From Rubrivivax rivuli (GTDB taxonomy: Bacteria; Pseudomonadota; Gammaproteobacteria; Burkholderiales; Burkholderiaceae_C), in assembly GCF_004016505.1 (NCBI RefSeq), contig NZ_SACR01000007.1, positions 186,001-250,000 on the forward strand: DNA of 64,000 nt, given 5' to 3'. Shown one piece after another: positions 7,938-15,444 of the stretch (position 1 is its first letter; each line of letters starts with the position of its first letter). The position numbers and the translations under genes are program-made. The notes under the pieces were generated by a model. It was not told the origin of the DNA, did not search any database, and saw only the letters and a program-made list of their open reading frames with translations.

Positions 7938-8903
7938 ATGATCTTCAGCAGCAAGGCCCTCGCACGCTGGCGCCCATCGGCCGGCCGCTGGGCCGCCATG
8001 GCCGCAGCGCTTTCGCTGGGGCTGCTCGCCGCCTGTGGTGGTGGCACCTCGCAGTACGACCCCTTCGTCCCCAAGCGGCTGCTGGTTTTCGGTGACGAGA
8101 ACAGCTACCTCGACCCCAACGGACGCAGCTACAGCGTCAATGCCCTCGGCGAGAACGGCACTGCCAATTGCAACGGCAACCCGATCTGGGTGCAGCAGCT
8201 GGCCAGCGTCTACGGCTTCGTGTTCGCCGAGTGCAACCCGACCTTCGAGCCCGACACCCGAGCGCGCATGCTGGCCGTGCCGGGCTCCAAGGTCGCCGAC
8301 GTGGTGGCCCAGGTCGAGGCGCAGGTGGCCGCAGGCGGCTTCCGCGACAAAGACCTGGCCACCGTGCTGGCGGGCCGCAACGACATCCTCGAGCTCTACG
8401 CACGTTTCCCGGCCCTGGCCGAGGACAGCCTCGTCGCCGAGGCCCGCGCGCGCGGGCAGCGCCTGGCGCAGGTGGTCAACCGCCTGGTCGACCTGGGCGC
8501 CAAGGTCATCGTCTCCGATGTGCCTGACCTTGGCGTCACGCCGTTCGCACGTGCCCAGAGCGCGCTGGCCGGCAACAGCGGACGTGCCGCCCTGCTCTCG
8601 CGGCTGACCACGGCCTTCAACGAGCAGCTGGGCACCAACGTGCTGCTGGACGGCCGTTTCGTCGGTCTGATGCAGTCTCAGCTGCGCTTCCAGTCCATCG
8701 ACCGTTTCCCGCCGGCCTTCAACCTCAGCAACGTGACCGACGCGGTCTGCAGCGCGCCGCCGCCCACGTGCACCACGGCCACGCTCGTCACCGACGGTGT
8801 GCCCGGGGCCTACCTGTGGTCGGACGATCTGAACCTCGCGCCGGGCGGCCACTCGCAGCTGGCCTCTCTGGCGGTGGACCGGGCGCAGCGCAACCCCTTC
8901 TAG
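7938..8903 (+). CDS. SGNH/GDSL-like lipoprotein with substituted active site
   Basis: A 321-residue secreted protein with a lipoprotein signal (LGLLAAC, Cys33) and an SGNH-hydrolase fold pattern. Block I reads VFGDENS, where the family has GDS(L). Block III is intact as AGRNDI. The C-terminal DxxH block reads DDLN (296-299), followed by the structural His305. Thus the nucleophile Ser position is Glu54 and the catalytic His position is Asn299. Either Ser56 and another His have taken over, or the protein is a non-catalytic binder. GGAG lies 7 nt before the ATG. It sits between tsaC and tsaB, apparently in the same transcript. Confidence 0.8.
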   Translation: MIFSSKALARWRPSAGRWAAMAAALSLGLLAACGGGTSQYDPFVPKRLLVFGDENSYLDPNGRSYSVNALGENGTANCNGNPIWVQQLASVYGFVFAECNPTFEPDTRARMLAVPGSKVADVVAQVEAQVAAGGFRDKDLATVLAGRNDILELYARFPALAEDSLVAEARARGQRLAQVVNRLVDLGAKVIVSDVPDLGVTPFARAQSALAGNSGRAALLSRLTTAFNEQLGTNVLLDGRFVGLMQSQLRFQSIDRFPPAFNLSNVTDAVCSAPPPTCTTATLVTDGVPGAYLWSDDLNLAPGGHSQLASLAVDRAQRNPF

Positions 8904-8930
8904 CGCCGGCCGCAGCGAGGCCCTGCGCCC

Positions 8931-9725
8931 GTGATCACGCCCGCCGCTGCCGATTGCATGCCGCTGCCTGCATCGCCGTCCTTGCTGCCCTGCGTGCTGG
9001 CGCTGGACACCGCCACCGAACGGCTCGCCGTCGCCTTGCAGGCCCCGGGCGGGCCCTGGCATCTCGATGCCGAAGGCGGCGCGGCGGCTTCGGCGACCCT
9101 CCTGCCCCAAGTGAAGAGCTTGCTGGCGCAAGCCGGGCTGGGCTGGCAGGGCCTGCAGCACATCGCCTACGGCCAGGGCCCCGGGGCCTTCACAGGGCTG
9201 CGCACAGCCTGTGCCGTGGCGCAGGGCCTGGCCTACGGCCTGCACTTGCGCTTGCTGCCTATCGACAGCCTGCTCATCGTGGCCGAGGACGCGCGTGGGC
9301 AGAGCGACGTGGTCGCTGATGAATCTTGGGCTGTGGCTGTGGCCATGGACGCCCGCATGGACGAGATCTACGGCGCGCTCTACCACTGGCAGGCTGGCTG
9401 CTGGCAGGTGCTGCGGGCGCCTGCGCTTTACACCTTGCCGGCGTGGCAGGCCGTTTGCCTGGCGCAGCCGGTGCAGGCGGTGGCAGGCTCGGCGTGGGCG
9501 GCCTTCGGCGAGCGCCTGCGCCGCCCCGAGGGCACCGACGCCTGGCTGCACGAGAGCAGCCGTGCGGCGGCGCTCCTGCGGCTGGCAGTGCAGGCGGCAG
9601 CGCGGGGCGAGGGCAGCGACCCCGCCGAGGCCCTGCCGCTGTACCTGCGAGACAAGGTGGCACAGACCACGGCCGAGCGCGAGGCGGTGCGCGCCGCCGC
9701 TGGCGTGCCGGCGCCATCGCCATGA
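8931..9725 (+). CDS. tsaB: tRNA threonylcarbamoyladenosine biosynthesis protein TsaB
   Basis: Non-catalytic partner of TsaD in the TsaBDE complex that transfers the threonylcarbamoyl group to A37 of ANN-decoding tRNAs. The ASKHA-type N-terminus VLALDTATE and the hallmark GPGAFTGLR are present. The 264-residue length is slightly above the usual ~230. The start is a GTG at 8931 or an ATG at 8958 (MPLPASPSLLP), either before the conserved region. Its stop overlaps the rimI ATG as ATGA. Confidence 0.92.
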   Translation: MITPAAADCMPLPASPSLLPCVLALDTATERLAVALQAPGGPWHLDAEGGAAASATLLPQVKSLLAQAGLGWQGLQHIAYGQGPGAFTGLRTACAVAQGLAYGLHLRLLPIDSLLIVAEDARGQSDVVADESWAVAVAMDARMDEIYGALYHWQAGCWQVLRAPALYTLPAWQAVCLAQPVQAVAGSAWAAFGERLRRPEGTDAWLHESSRAAALLRLAVQAAARGEGSDPAEALPLYLRDKVAQTTAEREAVRAAAGVPAPSP

Positions 9726-10228
9726 GCGCCGTGCTGCAGCCCCGCCCGGCGTGCCGGCCGATGACGGTGCGCGACCTGGATGCCGTGGTCGCCATCGAGC
9801 AGCGCGCCTACAGCCACCCCTGGAGCCGCGGCAACTTCACCGATTCGCTCGCCGCCGGCTACCTGGCCGAGCTCTGGTTCGACGAAGCCGATGGCGAGGT
9901 GCTGGGCTACCTGGTGGCGATGGCGGGTGTGGACGAACTGCACCTGCTGAACATCACCGTCGTGCCTGAGCAGCAGGGCCGGGGCCTGGGTCGCCGGATG
10001 ATGGCTTCGCTGCGTGCGCACGCCCTGGCCCAGCGGGCGGCCACGCTGTGGCTCGAAGTGCGTGCCAGCAACCTGCGCGCGCAGGCGCTTTACCGCGGCC
10101 TGGGCTACACGCAGGTGGGCCTGCGGCGCGGCTACTACCCGGCCGCCGTGCGCCGCGAAGACGCGGTGGTGATGAGCCTGGCGCTCTCGCCGCCCGCCGC
10201 TGACGGAGCCCCGCATGCCGTGGACTGA
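9722..10228 (+). CDS. rimI: Ribosomal protein S18-alanine N-acetyltransferase
   Basis: GNAT-fold N-acetyltransferase (168 residues) that acetylates the N-terminal Ala of ribosomal protein S18. It shows the acetyl-CoA-binding motif VVPEQQGRGLGRRMM and the typical RimI segments HLLNITV, WLEVRASNLRAQALY and GYYP. The placement directly after tsaB, with a 4-bp overlap, is a widespread arrangement and supports the assignment over a generic GNAT. The last 14 bp overlap the start of the uracil-DNA glycosylase. Confidence 0.9.
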   Translation: MSAVLQPRPACRPMTVRDLDAVVAIEQRAYSHPWSRGNFTDSLAAGYLAELWFDEADGEVLGYLVAMAGVDELHLLNITVVPEQQGRGLGRRMMASLRAHALAQRAATLWLEVRASNLRAQALYRGLGYTQVGLRRGYYPAAVRREDAVVMSLALSPPAADGAPHAVD

Positions 10229-11021
10229 GCGCCAGCAGGCCCTGCTGCAGGCCATGGGGCTGCGGGTCTGGGCCGAGCCCGACCGCGAGCCCGCGGCAGA
10301 AGCCGGGTCGGTGCTGCCTCCTGCATCCGAGCCCGCGCCGCCGGCGGCCCCGGTGCCCGCCGCCCCACCCGCAAGGGCGCGCCCGGTGTCGAGCCCGCCA
10401 GCCCGTGCGGCTGCGCCGGCTGTGGCGTCGGCCCTGGCGGGGCTGGACTGGCCCGCCTTGCGCAGCGCCGTGGCCGGCTGCCAGGCCTGCAGCCTGTGCA
10501 GCAGCCGCACGCAAACGGTCTTCGGCGTCGGCCACCCGCAGGCGCACTGGATGGTGGTGGGCGAAGCGCCGGGCGAGAACGAAGACCTGCAGGGCGAGCC
10601 CTTCGTCGGCGCAGCCGGCCAGTTGCTCGACCGCATGCTGGCCGCGCTGCAGCTCTCGCGCGCGGCCGACGGCCCGCCCGAGCGCAGCGTCTACATCGCC
10701 AACACGCTGAAGTGCCGTCCGCCGCGCAACCGCAACCCCAGCGCGGAAGAACTGGCGCAGTGCGAGCCTTTCCTGGTGCGGCAGATCGAGCTGCTGCAGC
10801 CCCGCATCATCCTGGCGATGGGCCGCTTCGCGGTGCAGACGCTCCTGCGCAGCGACGAGCCCATCGGCCGCCTGCGCGGCCGTGTGCACCGCTACCAGGG
10901 CGTGCCGCTGGTGGTGACCTACCACCCCGCCTACCTGCTGCGCAGCCTGCCCGAGAAGGCCAAGGCCTGGGACGATCTCTGCCTGGCGGCAGAGACCGTC
11001 GAGGGCAGCGCCGCCGTCTAG
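10215..11021 (+). CDS. udg: Uracil-DNA glycosylase, family 4 (Fe-S)
   Basis: Removes uracil from DNA as the first step of base-excision repair. At 268 residues, the first ~80 are an Ala/Pro-rich linker. The catalytic core starts with CQACSLC, continues with GEAPGENED (water-activating/active-site motif), KCRPPRNRNPS, the QCEPF cysteine and the DNA-binding YHPAYLLR. The four cluster cysteines (CxxC, then KC and QC) fit the family 4 pattern. Its TAG and the glmU stop on the other strand share the palindrome CTAG, so the two genes converge with no spacer. Confidence 0.92.
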   Translation: MPWTERQQALLQAMGLRVWAEPDREPAAEAGSVLPPASEPAPPAAPVPAAPPARARPVSSPPARAAAPAVASALAGLDWPALRSAVAGCQACSLCSSRTQTVFGVGHPQAHWMVVGEAPGENEDLQGEPFVGAAGQLLDRMLAALQLSRAADGPPERSVYIANTLKCRPPRNRNPSAEELAQCEPFLVRQIELLQPRIILAMGRFAVQTLLRSDEPIGRLRGRVHRYQGVPLVVTYHPAYLLRSLPEKAKAWDDLCLAAETVEGSAAV

Positions 11022-12385
11022 CGCTTCTTCGTGGGCCTTGTCCAGCCGGCCAGGGTGGCTTGCTTCGCGCGCGCCACGGTCAGCTGCCCGGCAGGAGCAT
11101 CCTTCGCGATGGTGCTGCCACCGCCGATGGTGGCGCCGTCGCCCAGCGTCACCGGCGCGATGAGCACGCAGTTGCTGCCCACGTGCACGTCGTTGCCGAT
11201 CACGGTGCGGTGCTTGTTCGCGCCGTCGTAGTTGGCGGTGATGGCGCCGGCGCCGTAGTTCACGCGCTCGCCCACCGTGGCATCACCCAGGTAGGCCAGG
11301 TGGTTGGCCTTGGCGCCGCGCGCCATGGTGCTGTTTTTCACCTCGACGAAGTTGCCGATGTGCACCTCGTCGGCGAGCTCCGCACCGGGCCGCAGCCGGG
11401 CGAAGGGGCCGATGAGTGCGCCCGCGCCCACCACCGCGCCTTCGATGTGGCTGAAGGGGTGCACCACGGTGCCGGCGCCGATACGCGCGTTGCGCAGCAC
11501 GCAGTTCGCGCCGATCTGCACGTCGTCGCCCAGCTCGACCTCGCCTTCGAAGACGGCGTTGATGTCGATCTGCACGTCGCGCCCGCAGCGCAGCGTGCCG
11601 CGCACGTCCAGGCGCGCCGGGTCGGCCAGGCGCACGCCTTGCTCCATCAGCGCGTGGGCGTGGCGGCGCTGCAGCACACGCTCCAGCTCGGCGAGCTGCA
11701 GCGCGTCGTTGATGCCGGCCACCTCGGCCTCGTCGGCCACCACCTGCGCCTGCACCGGCACGCCTTCGGCCACGGCCATGGCCACCACGTCGGTGAGGTA
11801 GTACTCCTGCTGGGCGTTGTCGTTCTTCAGCGCGGCCACCCAGCGCTTCAGCAGGGCGGTGGGCGCGGCCATGATGCCGCTGTAGACCTCACGAATAGCG
11901 CGCTCTTCGGGCGTGGCGTCCTTGTATTCGACGATGCGCTGCACGCCGCCACGCGCGTCACGCACGATGCGCCCGTAGCGCGCCGGGTCTTGCGGCTGGA
12001 AGCTGAGCAGCGCCAACTGCTCGCCAGCGCAGGCCTGCACCAGGGCCTGCACGGTATCGGGGCGGATCAAGGGCACGTCGCCGTACAGGATGAGGGTGAC
12101 GGCCTGCGCGTCGTCCAGCGCCGGCGCGGCCATCTGCACCGCGTGGCCCGTGCCCAGTTGCGGCATCTGGCGCACGAAGACGGCGCCACTGGCGGCCACG
12201 GCTGTTTCCACCTCGTCGGCGCCGTGGCCCGTCACCACCACGGTCCGATCGGCACCCACGCCAGCAGCGGCGTTCAGAACATGCTGCAATAGGCTGGTGC
12301 CCCCCAGGCGGTGCAGCACCTTGGGCAAGGCCGACTTCATGCGGGTGCCCTTGCCCGCGGCCATGATCACGACGTTGAGTGCCAT
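11018..12385 (-). CDS. glmU: Bifunctional GlcNAc-1-P uridylyltransferase / GlcN-1-P acetyltransferase
   Basis: Produces UDP-GlcNAc, the precursor for peptidoglycan, lipid A and the amino sugars made by the locus further right. The 455 residues match the family. The N-terminal pyrophosphorylase has VVIMAAGKGTRM and GDVPL. The C-terminal left-handed beta-helix has NFVEVKNS and the acetyltransferase stretch AYLGDATVGERVNYGAGAITANYDGANK. The ATG at 12385 shares its bases with the ATG of the divergent lipoprotein gene (CATG at 12383-12386), so the promoters of each must lie inside the other gene or leaderless initiation is used. Confidence 0.96.
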   Translation of the reverse strand: MALNVVIMAAGKGTRMKSALPKVLHRLGGTSLLQHVLNAAAGVGADRTVVVTGHGADEVETAVAASGAVFVRQMPQLGTGHAVQMAAPALDDAQAVTLILYGDVPLIRPDTVQALVQACAGEQLALLSFQPQDPARYGRIVRDARGGVQRIVEYKDATPEERAIREVYSGIMAAPTALLKRWVAALKNDNAQQEYYLTDVVAMAVAEGVPVQAQVVADEAEVAGINDALQLAELERVLQRRHAHALMEQGVRLADPARLDVRGTLRCGRDVQIDINAVFEGEVELGDDVQIGANCVLRNARIGAGTVVHPFSHIEGAVVGAGALIGPFARLRPGAELADEVHIGNFVEVKNSTMARGAKANHLAYLGDATVGERVNYGAGAITANYDGANKHRTVIGNDVHVGSNCVLIAPVTLGDGATIGGGSTIAKDAPAGQLTVARAKQATLAGWTRPTKKR

Positions 12386-13262
12386 GCGTCCATCTCGCAA
12401 CAAAACGCTGATTATCGGTGTGCTGGTGCTGCTGCTCGGCTTGCTGGGCGGTTGCAGCAGCGTGCGCCTGGCCTACGGCAACGGCGCCCAGCTCGCGTGG
12501 TGGTGGGTGGACGGCTATGTCGACTTCAGCCGCGAGCAGGCGCCGCGCGTGAAGCAGGGGCTGCAGGACTTCTTCGCCTGGCACCGCAGCACGCAGCTCC
12601 CCAGCTTCGTGGCGCTGCTCGGCAACGCGCAGGCCGAGGTGCTGTCCCCCACCACGGCGGACCAAGCCTGCCGCTGGCAGGCGCAGGGGCGCGAGGTGCT
12701 GGAACCGACGCTGCAGCGCCTGCTGCGCCTGGCTGCCGAGCAGAGCGCCGGCCTGGGCGAGGCGCAGTTCCGCCACCTGGCCGAACGCTACGCCAAGGGC
12801 ATGGACGAGATGCGCGACGACTTCCTGCAGCCCGACCTGGCCGAGCGGCAGGAAAAGTCGGTGGAGCGGGCGATCGAACGCGCCGAACGCCTGTACGGCC
12901 GCCTGGCCGAGCCGCAGCGGCGCGTCATCCGCGAGGGTGTGGCGGCTTCGCCCTTCGACCCCGCGCTGTGGCTGCAGGAGCGGGAACGCCGCCAGCGCGA
13001 GGTGCTGGCCACCTTGCGCCGGCTGGCGGCCGAGAAGGCCGACGCCGACCAGCGCCTGGCGGCGATGCGCGCGCTGCTGGCCCACACCGAGACCTCGCCC
13101 GACCCCTTGTACCGCGCCTACCAGCAGCGCCTGGGGGCCTACAACTGCGCCTTCGCGGCGCGGCTGCACAACGCCACCACGCCAGCGCAGCGCCAGCGTG
13201 CGCTGGAAACGATCAAGGGCTGGGAAGAAGACCTGCGTTCGCTGGCCGCACCGTCGGGCTGA
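12384..13262 (+). CDS. DUF6279 family lipoprotein
   Basis: A 292-residue predicted lipoprotein of unknown function. It has a short positively charged start, a hydrophobic run and lipobox LLGGC (about residue 24). The conserved LAYGNGAQLAWWWVDGYVDF stretch of the family follows, and then a long helical, Arg/Glu-rich body typical of a periplasmic coiled domain. Only the ATG at 12384 yields a full signal peptide, and it overlaps the glmU start codon on the opposite strand. It converges with nadC, leaving 3 bp between the stops. Confidence 0.85.
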   Translation: MRPSRNKTLIIGVLVLLLGLLGGCSSVRLAYGNGAQLAWWWVDGYVDFSREQAPRVKQGLQDFFAWHRSTQLPSFVALLGNAQAEVLSPTTADQACRWQAQGREVLEPTLQRLLRLAAEQSAGLGEAQFRHLAERYAKGMDEMRDDFLQPDLAERQEKSVERAIERAERLYGRLAEPQRRVIREGVAASPFDPALWLQERERRQREVLATLRRLAAEKADADQRLAAMRALLAHTETSPDPLYRAYQQRLGAYNCAFAARLHNATTPAQRQRALETIKGWEEDLRSLAAPSG

Positions 13263-13265
13263 GCT

Positions 13266-14141
13266 TCAAGCCGCGGCGTCGATGCGCAGCGACAGGTCGA
13301 CCGCGCGCACGTCCTTCGTGAGCTTGCCGATGGAGATGCGGTCCACGCCGGTCTTCGCGATGTCGCGGATGCTGTCGAGGTCGACCCCACCCGAAACCTC
13401 CAGCACCGCCGGCCGCGGGCTGGCGGCGTTCAGCGCGTAAGCCGCGTGCATGTCGGCGAGGCTGAAGTCATCCAGCAGCACGTTCTGCGCGCCGCAGGCC
13501 AGGGCCTCGCGCAGTTCAGCCAGGCTTTCCACCTCGATCTGCACCGACACGCAGCTGTTCAGCGCAAACGCCGCCTGCAGGGCCGGCGCAATGCCGCCGG
13601 CCGCGGCGATGTGGTTCTCCTTGATGAGGATGCCGTCCCACAGCGCCAGACGCTGGTTCTGGCCACCACCCACGCGCACCGCGTACTTCTGCGCTTGGCG
13701 CAGGCCGGGCTGGGTCTTGCGCGTGTCCAGCACGGCACAGCCGCGCGGGTTGGGGCTGAGGCCGGCAATGGCCTCCACGTACTGGCGGGTGCTGCTGGCC
13801 ACGGCCGAGAGCATCTGCAGGAAGTTCAGCGCCGAGCGTTCGGCGCTCAGCAGTGCGCGCGCGTCGGCCTCGATGCGGCAGACCTCGGTGCCGGCGGCCA
13901 CCGCGGCGCCTTCGGCCACGTGCCAGGTGAGCTGGGCGCTGGCGTCCAGCGCGCGCACGCAGGCTTCGAACCAGGGCTGGCCGCAGAGCACCGCGGCCTC
14001 TTTGGCCACCACGCGGCCGGTGGCGCGGCGGCCGGCAGGCACCAACATCGCCGTCCAGTCGCCGCGGCCGATGTCTTCGGCCAGCGCATCGCGCACGTTG
14101 CGCGCCAGCGCGCGCTCCAGGTTTTCGTTCTCGTCAAACAT
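13266..14141 (-). CDS. nadC: Nicotinate-nucleotide diphosphorylase (carboxylating)
   Basis: Quinolinate phosphoribosyltransferase of de novo NAD synthesis (quinolinate + PRPP to nicotinate mononucleotide). Of normal length (291 residues), with DTRKTQPGLRQAQKYAVRVGG (the 138-175 region), KENHI and the C-terminal phosphate-binding VSGGVD and ISIGKLT. It starts 6 bp after the stop of the anti-sigma gene, so it is probably the third gene of the sigma-factor transcript. That is an uncommon partner for a NAD gene. Confidence 0.95.
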   Translation of the reverse strand: MFDENENLERALARNVRDALAEDIGRGDWTAMLVPAGRRATGRVVAKEAAVLCGQPWFEACVRALDASAQLTWHVAEGAAVAAGTEVCRIEADARALLSAERSALNFLQMLSAVASSTRQYVEAIAGLSPNPRGCAVLDTRKTQPGLRQAQKYAVRVGGGQNQRLALWDGILIKENHIAAAGGIAPALQAAFALNSCVSVQIEVESLAELREALACGAQNVLLDDFSLADMHAAYALNAASPRPAVLEVSGGVDLDSIRDIAKTGVDRISIGKLTKDVRAVDLSLRIDAAA

Positions 14142-14147
14142 CGTTGT

Positions 14148-14375
14148 TCAGGGCAGGTCTCGGTCAGGGGCGTGATCATCGCCCCGCGTGGCCGCCGGCC
14201 CGTGCAGGCTGCGCAGCGCCACGCGCAGGAAGCGCATCTGCTCGTCGACGTTGCGGCAAGACTGGCACATCACCAGGTGCAGGCGCATGCGGGCGCGGTC
14301 GGTCGTGGGCAGGTGGCGGTCTTGCCCGTCACTCAGCAGGCGCGAGACCTTGTGGCAATCGAAGCTGAGTTTCAT
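14148..14375 (-). CDS. Zinc-finger anti-sigma factor (small)
   Basis: A 75-residue soluble protein with the zinc-binding anti-sigma signature HLVMCQSC (HxxxCxxC) and an earlier DCHKVS pair supplying the remaining ligands. It has no membrane segment, so it would be a cytoplasmic ZAS-type regulator, possibly redox-sensing through the Cys/His site. The ATG at 14375 overlaps the sigma-factor TGA (ATGA), coupling their synthesis 1:1. It probably binds and inactivates the sigma factor encoded just upstream. Confidence 0.82.
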   Translation of the reverse strand: MKLSFDCHKVSRLLSDGQDRHLPTTDRARMRLHLVMCQSCRNVDEQMRFLRVALRSLHGPAATRGDDHAPDRDLP

Positions 14376-14929
14376 CGCTGCCCCGCGAACCAGTGCCGCT
14401 CGAGACAATCGCGCAGCTGCATGCGCGCGCGGTAGAGGATGACGCCGCAGTTGTTGGCACTGATGCCCAGTTCCTGGCAGATCTCGTCCACCTCCTGCTC
14501 CAGCCATTCGCGCATCATGAACACACGGCCCGTGCGCGGCGGCAGCTTGTCCACGCAGGCCTGCAACTGCTCGAAGAACTGCCGCTGCTCCAGCGAGCTC
14601 TCGGGCTGCTGCCAGGCGGCCGGCGGGTCCTTCCAATGGCCATCCTTCTGGAACAGCGCTTCCAGGGCTTCATCGAGGCTCTGGTCGTCCTGCACTTCCA
14701 CGTGCACCTCGCGGCCGCGCTTGCGCAACACGTCGATGACCTTGAACTTGAGGATGCCGGTGGCATAGGTGCGCAGCGAGCTGCGGCCTTCGAAGTTCTC
14801 GGGCTTCTCCAGGATGGCCAGCAGGGTTTCGCTCACCACGTCCTCGGCCAGGCTGTCGTGGCGAAGCTGCATCTGGGCGAAGCGCAGCAGGTAGGGGTGC
14901 AGCGCCGCGAGTTCGGATTCGATGGACAT
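14372..14929 (-). CDS. ECF-type RNA polymerase sigma factor
   Basis: A 185-residue two-domain (sigma2/sigma4) extracytoplasmic-function sigma factor. Region 2 covers about residues 10-85, with HDSLAEDVVSETLLAIL and RTYATGILKFKVIDVLRKR. The linker is acidic. Region 4 is a helix-turn-helix near the C-terminus (EVDEICQELGISANNCGVILYRAR). The ATG at 14929 is the first inside the conserved frame. It leads an operon with the zinc anti-sigma and nadC. The 139-bp gap to the divergent DsrE-like gene must contain both promoters; TGACAAC lies there on the minus strand, but I could not fix a convincing -10 partner. Confidence 0.88.
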   Translation of the reverse strand: MSIESELAALHPYLLRFAQMQLRHDSLAEDVVSETLLAILEKPENFEGRSSLRTYATGILKFKVIDVLRKRGREVHVEVQDDQSLDEALEALFQKDGHWKDPPAAWQQPESSLEQRQFFEQLQACVDKLPPRTGRVFMMREWLEQEVDEICQELGISANNCGVILYRARMQLRDCLERHWFAGQR

Positions 14930-15068
14930 GGGCGGGAGTGTTATCGAAGTCTGTCGGCGCAGGCCGCCAAAGTTGTCAGCGGCAGCGCGAAAAAAACTTG
15001 CCTGCCCAGGCCGACATGGCGACGCGACCTGCGCGACGAAGCCGCTCCCACCGCCACCGGAGACCTCC

Positions 15069-15422
15069 ATGCACAAAGTCGCCCTCGTCATCTACAGCCA
15101 GCTCGAAGGCAGTGGCCGCTCGGCCATCTACCGCCAGATGATGTTCGCCCAGGAGCTGCAGCGCGCCGGCGACGACGTCTGCATCGTCTTCGATGGCGCG
15201 GGCAGCGTGGCCGCAGCGGCGTTGGCCGATCCGGGCAATCCGCTGCATCCGCTGTTCGAGAGCGTGCGCGCGCAGGTGCGCGGCGTGTGCCGCTACTGCG
15301 CCAAGAGCTACGGCGTGCTGGAGGCCATCGAGGCAGCGGCCCTGCCGCTGCTGGGCGACGATCGCGGCCATGCCAGCCTGCGCGCCCTGCTGAACGAAGG
15401 GCGCCAGATCGTCACCGTCTGA
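15069..15422 (+). CDS. DsrE-family protein
   Basis: A 117-residue single-domain protein of the DsrE/DsrF-like fold: MHKVALVIYSQ forms the first strand and MFAQELQRAGDDVCIVFDG the second strand-helix unit. CRYCAKSYGV carries two cysteines in the place where sulfur-handling relatives have theirs. Family members relay sulfur or act in small-molecule redox; the substrate here is unknown. It is divergent from the ECF sigma gene, so it is a natural candidate for its regulon. It converges with the hybrid kinase. Confidence 0.8.
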   Translation: MHKVALVIYSQLEGSGRSAIYRQMMFAQELQRAGDDVCIVFDGAGSVAAAALADPGNPLHPLFESVRAQVRGVCRYCAKSYGVLEAIEAAALPLLGDDRGHASLRALLNEGRQIVTV

Positions 15423-15444
15423 GGCACCGGGGCCCGCCCAGCCC

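Noticed and set aside
10496..12292. 598-codon plus-strand frame across udg and glmU
   Set aside because: Runs antisense to all conserved glmU motifs; typical high-GC mirror frame.
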